A stretch of 64,000 nucleotides of DNA from an uncultured Bacteroides sp. GTDB taxonomy: Bacteria; Bacteroidota; Bacteroidia; Bacteroidales; Bacteroidaceae. The stretch's first letter is position 1. The number at the start of each line of letters is the position of its first letter. Below the pieces are notes generated by a model. That model was not told the origin of the DNA and made no database searches. It saw nothing but the letters and a program-made list of their open reading frames with translations. The DNA is taken from positions 68,368-132,367 of the forward strand of contig NZ_CAJLKP010000007.1 in NCBI RefSeq assembly GCF_905207245.1, written 5' to 3'. This document shows, one piece after another, positions 40,479 through 48,012 of the stretch. A program made the position numbers and the translations under genes.

Positions 40479-41822
40479 ATGAATGAAAAACTGAACATAC
40501 AGAATTTGATAGAACTGCTTGCCGAAAAGCATGGCATGGATAAAAAAGATGCCGAGAGTTTCGTGAAAGAGTTTTTCCAGTTGGTTGAAGAGTCGCTGGA
40601 AACAGACAAGTATGTGAAGATTAAAGGTTTAGGTACATTTAAGCTGATAAATGTAGAGAACCGTGAAAGTGTGAATATAAATACGGGAGAGCGGTTTGAA
40701 ATACAGGGGCACACTAAAGTCTCATTTACTCCGGAACCAACTCTGAAAGATTTGATAAATAAACCTTTTTCACATTTTGAGACAGTAGTGTTGAATGATA
40801 AAACAGTGCTGGAAGATACGCCGATGGAAAGCAGTTCTGAAGAGGAGGAAGAAAAGGAAGAAGAAAATTTAGTAGGGCAAACTGCTGAAATGCCTATTGT
40901 TGCATCGAAAGAGCCCGTAGAGAGCGCAGAATTGCCTGTAGATGAAGTGGACGAGTTTATTGAAAATGCACCTACTGAAATAGAAGAGATGGCTGTCGAA
41001 ATAGAAAAAGTGGTTGTTGAAGAAGAAAAGGTAGCTGAAGAAGAAACTATTGCGATAGCTGAAGAAACGATAGAAGTTGTCGAAGAAATAATTCAGGTAG
41101 TAGAAGAACCTGGCCTTTCCTCTGACGAACATGCCGCTCAGCCTGATGGGCCTGTTACAGAACTTTTGATTGAGCAACAAGAGGAAGATAGGATACCTAC
41201 CTATGAGATACCTGATGCTGATGAATCTGCAGCTCCTGTAGATAAACCGGATAGTTCTACTATGAAATTCTTTATTGGTATTGTAGTACTTGTGGTTGTG
41301 TTGTGTGTTGGTGCTGTGACTTTTATGTATTATCCGGATTTATTTGATAGGTCTGTACCGCCTACTGAAAAAGTAGCCGACGGAAAGACGAAAGAACCGG
41401 CGTCTTCTGTTGCCTTGACGGATAGTGTTGTCCGAAAAGATACAGCATTGGTTGTTAAAGCAGATACGGTGGCAGAGGTCATCACACCAAAATCCACTGA
41501 GCCAGAGCCTGTCATTGAATCGAAGCCGGCTACTGCTGCGCCGAAACCGGTTGCTCAAAAGGAAAATCCTGTAGCTGCCTCTAAGAAAGATAATAAGAAA
41601 GCGACTCCTTTTGAACCTGATTCTGTAAACTATAAGATAGTAGGAACAAAGGCTACCTATACTATAGCGGAAGGAGAAACTTTGACGAAAGTCGCACTTC
41701 GTTTCTACGGAACCAAAGCTCTCTGGCCGTATATCGTGAAGTATAATCCTGATGTTATAAAGAACCCGGATCACGTGCCCTATGGAACTGTAGTCAAGAT
41801 ACCGGAGCTTGTGAAGAAATAA
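40479..41822 (+). CDS. membrane-spanning HU-LysM fusion protein
   Basis: A 447-residue protein with unusual order. Residues 1-95: HU/IHF-like DNA-binding domain (LIELLAEKHGMDKKDAESFV ... VKIKGLGTFKL). Residues about 110-255: a very acidic, degenerate repeat linker rich in Glu and Val. Residues about 265-287: one membrane helix (FFIGIVVLVVVLCVGAVTF). Residues about 288-390: proline/alanine/lysine linker. Residues about 397-444: a LysM domain (YTIAEGETLTKVALRFYG ... VPYGTVVKIPEL). With N-terminus inside, the HU domain faces the chromosome and LysM the peptidoglycan. HU-TM-SPOR proteins of Bacteroidota (described by Aravind and colleagues) are a precedent. Domain calls are confident; the tethering role is inferred. 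Confidence 0.9.
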   Translation: MNEKLNIQNLIELLAEKHGMDKKDAESFVKEFFQLVEESLETDKYVKIKGLGTFKLINVENRESVNINTGERFEIQGHTKVSFTPEPTLKDLINKPFSHFETVVLNDKTVLEDTPMESSSEEEEEKEEENLVGQTAEMPIVASKEPVESAELPVDEVDEFIENAPTEIEEMAVEIEKVVVEEEKVAEEETIAIAEETIEVVEEIIQVVEEPGLSSDEHAAQPDGPVTELLIEQQEEDRIPTYEIPDADESAAPVDKPDSSTMKFFIGIVVLVVVLCVGAVTFMYYPDLFDRSVPPTEKVADGKTKEPASSVALTDSVVRKDTALVVKADTVAEVITPKSTEPEPVIESKPATAAPKPVAQKENPVAASKKDNKKATPFEPDSVNYKIVGTKATYTIAEGETLTKVALRFYGTKALWPYIVKYNPDVIKNPDHVPYGTVVKIPELVKK

Positions 41823-41834
41823 CAGAAAATATTG

Positions 41835-41873
41835 CACCCCTGCAAGTTGACCACTACGTTGCTTGCAGGGGTG
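41835..41873. terminator. strong hairpin after the HU-LysM gene
   Basis: CACCCCTGCAAG at 41835-41846 and CTTGCAGGGGTG at 41862-41873 form a perfect 12-bp GC-rich stem. No T run follows, so it is a hairpin that may stabilise the mRNA end rather than a classic intrinsic terminator. Confidence 0.5.
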
Positions 41874-42005
41874 AATTGTAGTTTATTCCTATTTGCGAAA
41901 TTGAAAATCTTTTTAGAAACTATTGTTAACTACTAAACTCTATGAAAGTAGTTTAATCTAATCGTTTTTTAATAAAAATTAGTTGGTATGGTTAATTTAT
42001 TCCTG

Positions 42006-42013
42006 TACTTTTG
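42006..42013 (+). promoter_or_regulatory. -7 box of the Bat operon promoter
   Basis: TACTTTTG matches TAnnTTTG; GTTG at 41982-41985, 20 nt upstream, is a 3-of-4 match to the -33 TTTG. It precedes the MoxR gene by about 75 nt. Confidence 0.6.
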
Positions 42014-42087
42014 GGAGCGAAAAAAATAATTACCAGTAGTATGCTGGATAACCAATGGAATTTAAACAATAAAAAATAATAGTATTT

Positions 42088-43083
42088 ATGGCTGAAACAA
42101 TTGATATCCGCGAATTAAATGAACGGATTGAAAGACAAAGTTCTTTCGTTACCAACCTTACTACTGGCATGGACCAGATTATCGTAGGACAAAAACATCT
42201 GGTAGAGTCATTGTTAATCGGTTTACTATCCGACGGACACGTATTATTGGAAGGTGTGCCCGGTTTGGCAAAAACATTGGCAATCAAAACGCTGGCTTCG
42301 CTGATTGATGCGCAATACAGTCGTGTACAGTTTACGCCTGATTTGCTGCCTGCCGACGTTATTGGTACAATGGTATATAGCCAGAAAGACGAAACTTTCC
42401 AGGTAAAGAAAGGTCCTATTTTTGCTAACTTTGTTCTTGCGGACGAAATTAACCGTGCTCCGGCCAAAGTGCAGAGTGCTTTGCTTGAAGCTATGCAAGA
42501 ACGCCAGGTAACTATCGGTAAGCAAACATTCCTGTTGCCCGAACCTTTCCTTGTACTTGCTACTCAGAATCCTATTGAACAGGAAGGTACTTATCCGTTG
42601 CCCGAAGCACAGGTAGACCGTTTCATGCTGAAAGTAGTCATTGACTATCCGAAGATGGAAGAAGAAAAACTGATTATCCGTCAGAATATCAATGGTGAGA
42701 AATTCAATGTGAAACCTATCCTAAAAGCAGAAGAAATCATAGAAGCCCGTAAGGTTGTTCGTCAGGTATACCTGGACGAAAAGATTGAACGTTATATTGT
42801 AGATATTGTGTTCGCCACCCGTTACCCAGAGAAATATGATTTGAAAGACCTGAAAGATATGATCGGTTTTGGTGGTTCACCCCGTGCTTCTATCAATCTG
42901 GCATTGGCTGCCCGTACTTATGCTTTCATCAAACGTCGTGGTTATGTTATTCCTGAGGATGTACGTGCTGTGGCTCACGACGTATTGCGTCATCGTATCG
43001 GTTTGACGTACGAAGCAGAGGCTAGCAACCTGACTTCTGATGAAATCATCAGCAAGATACTAAATAAGGTTGAAGTACCTTAA
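42088..43083 (+). CDS. MoxR-type AAA+ ATPase, first gene of the Bat operon
   Basis: A 331-residue MoxR ATPase: Walker A EGVPGLAKTLAIK, Walker B LADEINRAPAKVQSALLEAM, sensor 1 LATQNPIEQEGTYPLPEAQ. MoxR proteins act as chaperone-like ATPases with von Willebrand A (VWA) proteins, here BatA and BatB. It heads an eight-gene same-strand block. The following gap of 125 bp contains a 22-bp tandem repeat and may hold an internal signal. Confidence 0.94.
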   Translation: MAETIDIRELNERIERQSSFVTNLTTGMDQIIVGQKHLVESLLIGLLSDGHVLLEGVPGLAKTLAIKTLASLIDAQYSRVQFTPDLLPADVIGTMVYSQKDETFQVKKGPIFANFVLADEINRAPAKVQSALLEAMQERQVTIGKQTFLLPEPFLVLATQNPIEQEGTYPLPEAQVDRFMLKVVIDYPKMEEEKLIIRQNINGEKFNVKPILKAEEIIEARKVVRQVYLDEKIERYIVDIVFATRYPEKYDLKDLKDMIGFGGSPRASINLALAARTYAFIKRRGYVIPEDVRAVAHDVLRHRIGLTYEAEASNLTSDEIISKILNKVEVP

Positions 43084-43126
43084 TGTAAGTATCTTTAAAA
43101 TAGCTTTTGAAAGCTATTAATAAACG

Positions 43127-43168
43127 TTGCCAACGTTTTTAAAGAATCTTGCCGACGTTTTTAAAGAA
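43127..43168. repeat. two-unit 22-bp direct repeat between MoxR and DUF58 genes
   Basis: TTGCCAACGTTTTTAAAGAA at 43127-43146 and TTGCCGACGTTTTTAAAGAA at 43149-43168 differ at one base and have a 22-bp period. The first is part of a near-palindrome ACGTTG-C-CAACGT. It interrupts an otherwise tight operon. Confidence 0.65.
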
Positions 43169-43208
43169 CGTCGAAGGTATTTATTAACGGAATTATTCTA
43201 CTATATAA

Positions 43209-44078
43209 ATGGAAACAAGTGAACTGTTAAAAAAAGTCCGTCAGATTGAAATCAAGACGCGAGGATTATCCAACAATATTTTTGCGGGCCAGTATCATAC
43301 GGCCTTCAAGGGTAGAGGTATGGCATTCTCCGAAGTGCGCGAATATCAATTTGGTGACGATATACGCGACATCGATTGGAACGTGACTGCACGCTTCAAT
43401 AAACCTTACGTGAAGGTGTTTGAAGAAGAGCGCGAACTGACCGTGATGTTGCTGGTGGATGTTTCCGGTAGTTTGGAATTCGGTACGGTGAAGCAGATGA
43501 AAAAGGATATGGTGACGGAGATTGCGGCTACGCTGGCATTTTCGGCTATACAGAATAACGACAAGATCGGTGTTGTCTTTTTCTCTGACCGGATAGAGAA
43601 GTTTATCCCGCCTAAGAAAGGGCGAAAACATATCTTGTATATCATCCGCGAACTGATTGATTTCAAAGCGGAAAGTCGGCGGACAAATATCCGTCTCGGA
43701 TTGGAATATCTGACAAATGTGATGAAACGCCGTTGCACAGCATTCCTCTTGTCTGATTTCATCGATCAGGGAAACTTTAAGAATGCAATGACTATCGCCA
43801 ACCGGAAACATGATGTGGTCGCTATTCAGGTATATGACCGTCGGGTAGAGGAACTGCCAGCTATCGGTTTGATGAAAATTAAAGATGCTGAGACTGGACA
43901 TGAACAGTGGATTGACACTTCATCACGTGCCGTTCGTCGTGCCCATCATGATTGGTGGGTGGATAAACAGGTAGAATTGCATGAGGCATTCACTAAGAGT
44001 AATGTTGATAATGTGTCGGTACGTACTGACCAGGACTATGTCAGAGCATTGATGAATTTGTTTGCGAAACGAAATTAA
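43209..44078 (+). CDS. DUF58 domain protein (Bat operon)
   Basis: A 289-residue cytoplasmic protein of the DUF58 family, which has a VWA-like fold. Family marks: GRGMAFSEVREYQFGDDIRDIDWN near residue 35 and a MIDAS-like VDVSGSLEFG. These proteins nearly always sit beside a MoxR ATPase and are presumed partners. It is 9 bp upstream of the next gene. Confidence 0.93.
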   Translation: METSELLKKVRQIEIKTRGLSNNIFAGQYHTAFKGRGMAFSEVREYQFGDDIRDIDWNVTARFNKPYVKVFEEERELTVMLLVDVSGSLEFGTVKQMKKDMVTEIAATLAFSAIQNNDKIGVVFFSDRIEKFIPPKKGRKHILYIIRELIDFKAESRRTNIRLGLEYLTNVMKRRCTAFLLSDFIDQGNFKNAMTIANRKHDVVAIQVYDRRVEELPAIGLMKIKDAETGHEQWIDTSSRAVRRAHHDWWVDKQVELHEAFTKSNVDNVSVRTDQDYVRALMNLFAKRN

Positions 44079-44086
44079 TCGGAAAA

Positions 44087-45166
44087 ATGAAAAGATATCT
44101 ATTTCTGATAACCCTATTGGGCATATTGACCGGCAAGGCTGTGGCGCAGTCGGTGACAGTGGATGCTACCATTGATTCCCTGCAAATATATATTGGTGAT
44201 CAGGCGAAGATTAAACTTCAAGTGGCGTTGGATGCGGACAAACAGGCTATTTTCCCTGTTTATACGGATACGCTGGTGCGAGGAGTGGAGATTATAGATG
44301 TTGCAAAGGCTGATACGCAGTATATAAATGATAATAAGCGAATGCTGATTACACAGGAATACACTGTTACATCATTCGACTCGGCATTGTATTATTTGCC
44401 ACCGATGGAGGTGACAGTGGATAATAAAGCATATCGTTCGAAGGCGTTGGCACTGAAAGTCTATTCAATGAATGTTCCGTTGGATCCTGAAAATCCGGAA
44501 CAGTTCTTTGGACCTAAAACTGTGATGCAGGCTCCATTTGTATGGGAAGACTGGTATGGAATTATCATTTGTGGGATACTGCTTATTCCATTTGCGCTGC
44601 TGCTTATCTATTTGATTATGCGTATCTGTGATAATAAGCCGATAATACGTAAAGTGAAAGTTGAGCCGAAGTTACCGCCGCATCAGCAGGCAATGAAGGA
44701 GATAGAACGTATCAAGAGTGAGAAAGTATGGCAAAAGGGTCAATCTAAAGAATACTATACGGAGTTGACGGATACTTTACGTACTTATATCCGAGGGCGT
44801 TTTGGCTTCAATGCACTGGAAATGACTTCATCGGAAATCATAGAGAAGCTGTTGGATATGGAGGATAAAGAAGCTATTGCTGATTTGCGTACTCTCTTTC
44901 AGACTGCTGACTTGGTGAAGTTCGCTAAGCATGCTCCGCTGATGAATGAGAATGATGCGAATCTGATTAACGCTATTGATTTTATCAATGAAACAAAAGA
45001 GGTAGAAGCTGAGAATGTGAAACCTCAGCCAACTGAAATTACGATCATTGAGAAACGTTCTTTGCGTACTAAGATATTGTTGGGCGTAGGTATTGCTGTA
45101 TTGGCAGCTGCCTTGATTGGTGTGCTTACTTATATTGGAATGCAGTTATACAGCTATTTTGCTTAA
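44087..45166 (+). CDS. BatD-like membrane protein of the Bat operon
   Basis: A 359-residue protein with a signal peptide (LGILTGKAVAQ), a beta-sandwich periplasmic domain similar in style to BatD (about 20-155), a membrane helix (IIICGILLIPFALLLIYLIM), a cytoplasmic helical region with EYYTELTDTLRTYIRGRFG, and a second C-terminal helix. The cytoplasmic part resembles the corresponding part of BatD at 48013-49851 (both have an LTD/KAL-type ... YI pattern), so the two may be paralogues. Role in the Bat complex is unknown. Confidence 0.82.
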   Translation: MKRYLFLITLLGILTGKAVAQSVTVDATIDSLQIYIGDQAKIKLQVALDADKQAIFPVYTDTLVRGVEIIDVAKADTQYINDNKRMLITQEYTVTSFDSALYYLPPMEVTVDNKAYRSKALALKVYSMNVPLDPENPEQFFGPKTVMQAPFVWEDWYGIIICGILLIPFALLLIYLIMRICDNKPIIRKVKVEPKLPPHQQAMKEIERIKSEKVWQKGQSKEYYTELTDTLRTYIRGRFGFNALEMTSSEIIEKLLDMEDKEAIADLRTLFQTADLVKFAKHAPLMNENDANLINAIDFINETKEVEAENVKPQPTEITIIEKRSLRTKILLGVGIAVLAAALIGVLTYIGMQLYSYFA

Positions 45167-45190
45167 TTGCAAAATCAGTAGTAACTTCAA

Positions 45191-45220
45191 TCGTAAATTG
45201 TAAATTGTTAAATAGTAAAT
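45191..45220. repeat. short AT-rich 7-bp repeat
   Basis: Degenerate 7-bp units (CGTAAAT, TGTAAAT, TGTTAAA, TAGTAAA) fill the 57-bp gap between the BatD-like and BatA genes. Confidence 0.4.
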
Positions 45221-45223
45221 ACA

Positions 45224-46207
45224 ATGGTTTTTGCCAATATTGAATATTTGTTTTTGCTGCTGTTGCTTATACCTTATATAGTATGGTATATCATGAAGCG
45301 GAAGAATAATGAAGCGACGCTTCAGATTTCGGATGCACGTGTGTATGCACATACGCCAAAGAGTTATAAGAACTATTTGTTACATGTGCCTTTTATGCTG
45401 CGTATTGTTGCTTTGGCATTAATTATTGTGGTACTGGCACGTCCTCAAACAACGAATAGCTGGCAAAACAGTGAAATTGAAGGTATAGACATCATGCTGG
45501 CTATCGATGTATCTACCAGTATGCTGGCAGAGGATTTGAAACCGAATCGTCTGGAAGCTGCTAAAGATGTGGCTGCGGAGTTTATTAATGGTCGTCCTAA
45601 TGATAATATCGGTATAACTTTATTTGCCGGTGAAAGTTTTACGCAATGTCCGTTGACGGTGGATCATGCAGTGCTTCTGAATCTGTTTCAAGGCATTAAG
45701 TGTGGTATTATTGAAGATGGAACAGCAGTCGGTATGGGTATTGCTAATGCCGTTACCCGCTTGAAAGACAGTAAAGCGAAGTCTAAAGTCATCATCCTGC
45801 TTACGGACGGTACAAATAATAAAGGAGATATATCTCCGCTGACTGCGGCGGAAATAGCTAAGAGTTTTGGTATTCGGGTTTATACTATTGGTGTAGGTAC
45901 GAACGGAATGGCTCCGTATCCTTATCCGGTGGGTAACACTGTGCAGTATGTCAATATGCCGGTGGAGATTGATGAAAAGACACTGACGCAGATTGCGGCT
46001 ACCACAGAAGGTAATTATTTCCGTGCCACCAGTAATTCTAAGCTGAAAGAGGTATATGAGGAGATTGATAAGTTGGAGAAAACCAAGTTGAATGTGAAGG
46101 AATACAGCAAGCGTCAGGAAGAATACCGTTGGTTTGCTCTGGCGGCGTTCTTGTGCGTGTTACTTGAAGTATTGCTTCGTAATTCTATCTTGAAGAAGAT
46201 ACCTTAA
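45224..46207 (+). CDS. batA: BatA, von Willebrand A domain membrane protein
   Basis: A 327-residue BatA. N-terminal helix (YLFLLLLLIPYIVWYIM), a second helix near 57-73, a VWA domain (about 88-290) with intact MIDAS (AIDVSTSMLAEDL, LLTDGTNNKGD), and a C-terminal helix. BatA-E were described in Bacteroides fragilis as an operon needed for aerotolerance. The VWA domain should face the periplasm and bind protein partners through a metal ion. Confidence 0.94.
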   Translation: MVFANIEYLFLLLLLIPYIVWYIMKRKNNEATLQISDARVYAHTPKSYKNYLLHVPFMLRIVALALIIVVLARPQTTNSWQNSEIEGIDIMLAIDVSTSMLAEDLKPNRLEAAKDVAAEFINGRPNDNIGITLFAGESFTQCPLTVDHAVLLNLFQGIKCGIIEDGTAVGMGIANAVTRLKDSKAKSKVIILLTDGTNNKGDISPLTAAEIAKSFGIRVYTIGVGTNGMAPYPYPVGNTVQYVNMPVEIDEKTLTQIAATTEGNYFRATSNSKLKEVYEEIDKLEKTKLNVKEYSKRQEEYRWFALAAFLCVLLEVLLRNSILKKIP

Positions 46208-46249
46208 AACAATGCATTGATTGTAAATTACTAAATTGTACATAGAAAG

Positions 46250-47296
46250 ATGTTTCGATTTGAAGAACCTACATATTTATATCTGTTGCTCCTGTTGCCT
46301 CTTTTGGCAGCTTTCTACCTGTACTCCAATTACCGGAGACGGAAAGCAATCCGCAAGTTTGGCGACCCGGTACTAATGGCACAGTTGATGCCGGATGTAT
46401 CTAAATATCGTCCGGATGTGAAGTTTTGGCTGGTGTTTGCTGCAATCGGGCTGTTTGCAGTATTGTTGGCACGTCCTCAGTTTGGTTCCAAACTGGAGAC
46501 TGTGAAGCGTCAAGGAGTGGAAGTAATGATTGCATTGGATATATCTAATTCCATGTTAGCACAAGATGTGCAGCCCAGCCGTTTGGAAAAGGCTAAAAGG
46601 CTGGTGGCACAGTTGGTAGATAGGATGGAAAATGATAAGGTCGGTATGATTGTATTTGCCGGTGATGCTTTTACGCAGTTGCCCATTACAAGCGATTATA
46701 TCTCTGCCAAGATGTTTTTGGAGTCTATTAATCCGTCACTGATATCAAAACAGGGTACTGCAATTGGAGCGGCAATCAATCTGGCAACACGTAGTTTTAC
46801 GCCTCAGGAAGGAGTAGGACGCTCTGTGATTGTTATTACTGATGGTGAGAACCATGAAGGTGGTGCGGTAGAAGCTGCTAAAGCTGCTGCTGAGAAAGGT
46901 ATTCAAGTCAACGTTTTGGGTGTAGGTATGCCCGACGGTGCGCCTATTCCTGTAGAAGGAACGAATGATTTCCGTCGTGACCGTGAAGGAAATGTGGTTG
47001 TCACTCGACTGAATGAGCAGATGTGTCAGGAGATAGCTCAGGCAGGTGATGGAATTTATGTGCGTGTAGATAACTCGAATGCTGCACAAAAGGCAATTAC
47101 TCAGGAAATTAATAAAATGGCGAAAGCGGATGTGGAAACACAGGTTTACACAGAGTTCAACGAACAATTTCAGGCTGTTGCATGGATTATTCTGTTGCTT
47201 CTATTGGCTGAAATGCTGATTCTGGAACGTAAGAACCCGTTATTCCGTAATATCCATTTGTTTAAAAAGGAAGAAAGGTATGATGATGAGAAATAA
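46250..47296 (+). CDS. batB: BatB, von Willebrand A domain membrane protein
   Basis: A 348-residue paralogue of BatA: two N-terminal helices (LYLLLLLPLLAAFYLY and FWLVFAAIGLFAVLL), a VWA domain with MIDAS ALDISNSMLAQD and VITDGENHEGG, and a C-terminal helix (VAWIILLLLLAEMLIL). Its last bases overlap the start of batC, so translation is coupled. Confidence 0.94.
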   Translation: MFRFEEPTYLYLLLLLPLLAAFYLYSNYRRRKAIRKFGDPVLMAQLMPDVSKYRPDVKFWLVFAAIGLFAVLLARPQFGSKLETVKRQGVEVMIALDISNSMLAQDVQPSRLEKAKRLVAQLVDRMENDKVGMIVFAGDAFTQLPITSDYISAKMFLESINPSLISKQGTAIGAAINLATRSFTPQEGVGRSVIVITDGENHEGGAVEAAKAAAEKGIQVNVLGVGMPDGAPIPVEGTNDFRRDREGNVVVTRLNEQMCQEIAQAGDGIYVRVDNSNAAQKAITQEINKMAKADVETQVYTEFNEQFQAVAWIILLLLLAEMLILERKNPLFRNIHLFKKEERYDDEK

Positions 47297-47990
47297 AACT
47301 ATCGGAATTATCTTGCTGCTATTGACGGCTGTATCGGCGTCTGCACAGAAAGCGGAACGTGATTTTATTCGTAAGGGAAACCGTGCGTATAAGGATAGCA
47401 CATATGTGAATGCTGAAGTAAATTATCGTAAGGCGATCGATGTCAATCCGAAATCAACGGTTTCCATGTATAATTTGGGTAACACGCTTATGCAACAAAA
47501 TAAGTTGCAGGAAGCTATGGAACAGTATGTTGCTGCCACTAAGATGGAGAAGGATAAGAGTAAACTTGCTCAAATCTATCATAATATGGGTGTAATATTC
47601 CATTCTGGTAAAGATTATGCGAAAGCAGTGGAAGCATACAAGGAATCGTTACGTAATAATCCGAAAGATAACGAAACACGCTATAATTTGGCTCTGGCCC
47701 AAAAAATGCTGAAAGACCAGGAACAAAACCAGCAAAATCAAAACCAGAATCAGGATCAAAATAAACAGGATCAGGAAAAGGAACAAGATAAAGATAAGCA
47801 AGACCAGAATAAACAAGACCAGCAAAACCAGGATCAACAACAGCAACCACAGCAACCGCAAGACAACCAAATGTCGAAGGAAAACGCTGAACAGCTCTTG
47901 AAGTCGGTTATGCAGGACGAAAAAGATGTGCAGGATAAGGTGAAGAAACAACAAGTAATTCAGGGTGGTCGCTTAGAAAAGGATTGGTAA
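47280..47990 (+). CDS. batC: BatC, TPR protein
   Basis: A 236-residue protein with signal peptide (ILLLLTAVSASAQK), about three TPR units (residues 25-140, with NLGNTLMQQNKLQEAMEQY and NMGVIFHSGKDYAKAVEAY), then a low-complexity tract of Gln, Asn, Asp and Lys (about 145-200), and a short charged C-terminus. Three consecutive ATG codons make the exact start uncertain by two residues. It overlaps batB by 17 bp. Confidence 0.9.
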   Translation: MMMRNKTIGIILLLLTAVSASAQKAERDFIRKGNRAYKDSTYVNAEVNYRKAIDVNPKSTVSMYNLGNTLMQQNKLQEAMEQYVAATKMEKDKSKLAQIYHNMGVIFHSGKDYAKAVEAYKESLRNNPKDNETRYNLALAQKMLKDQEQNQQNQNQNQDQNKQDQEKEQDKDKQDQNKQDQQNQDQQQQPQQPQDNQMSKENAEQLLKSVMQDEKDVQDKVKKQQVIQGGRLEKDW

Positions 47991-48012
47991 ATAATAAAAG
48001 ATACGATAATAT

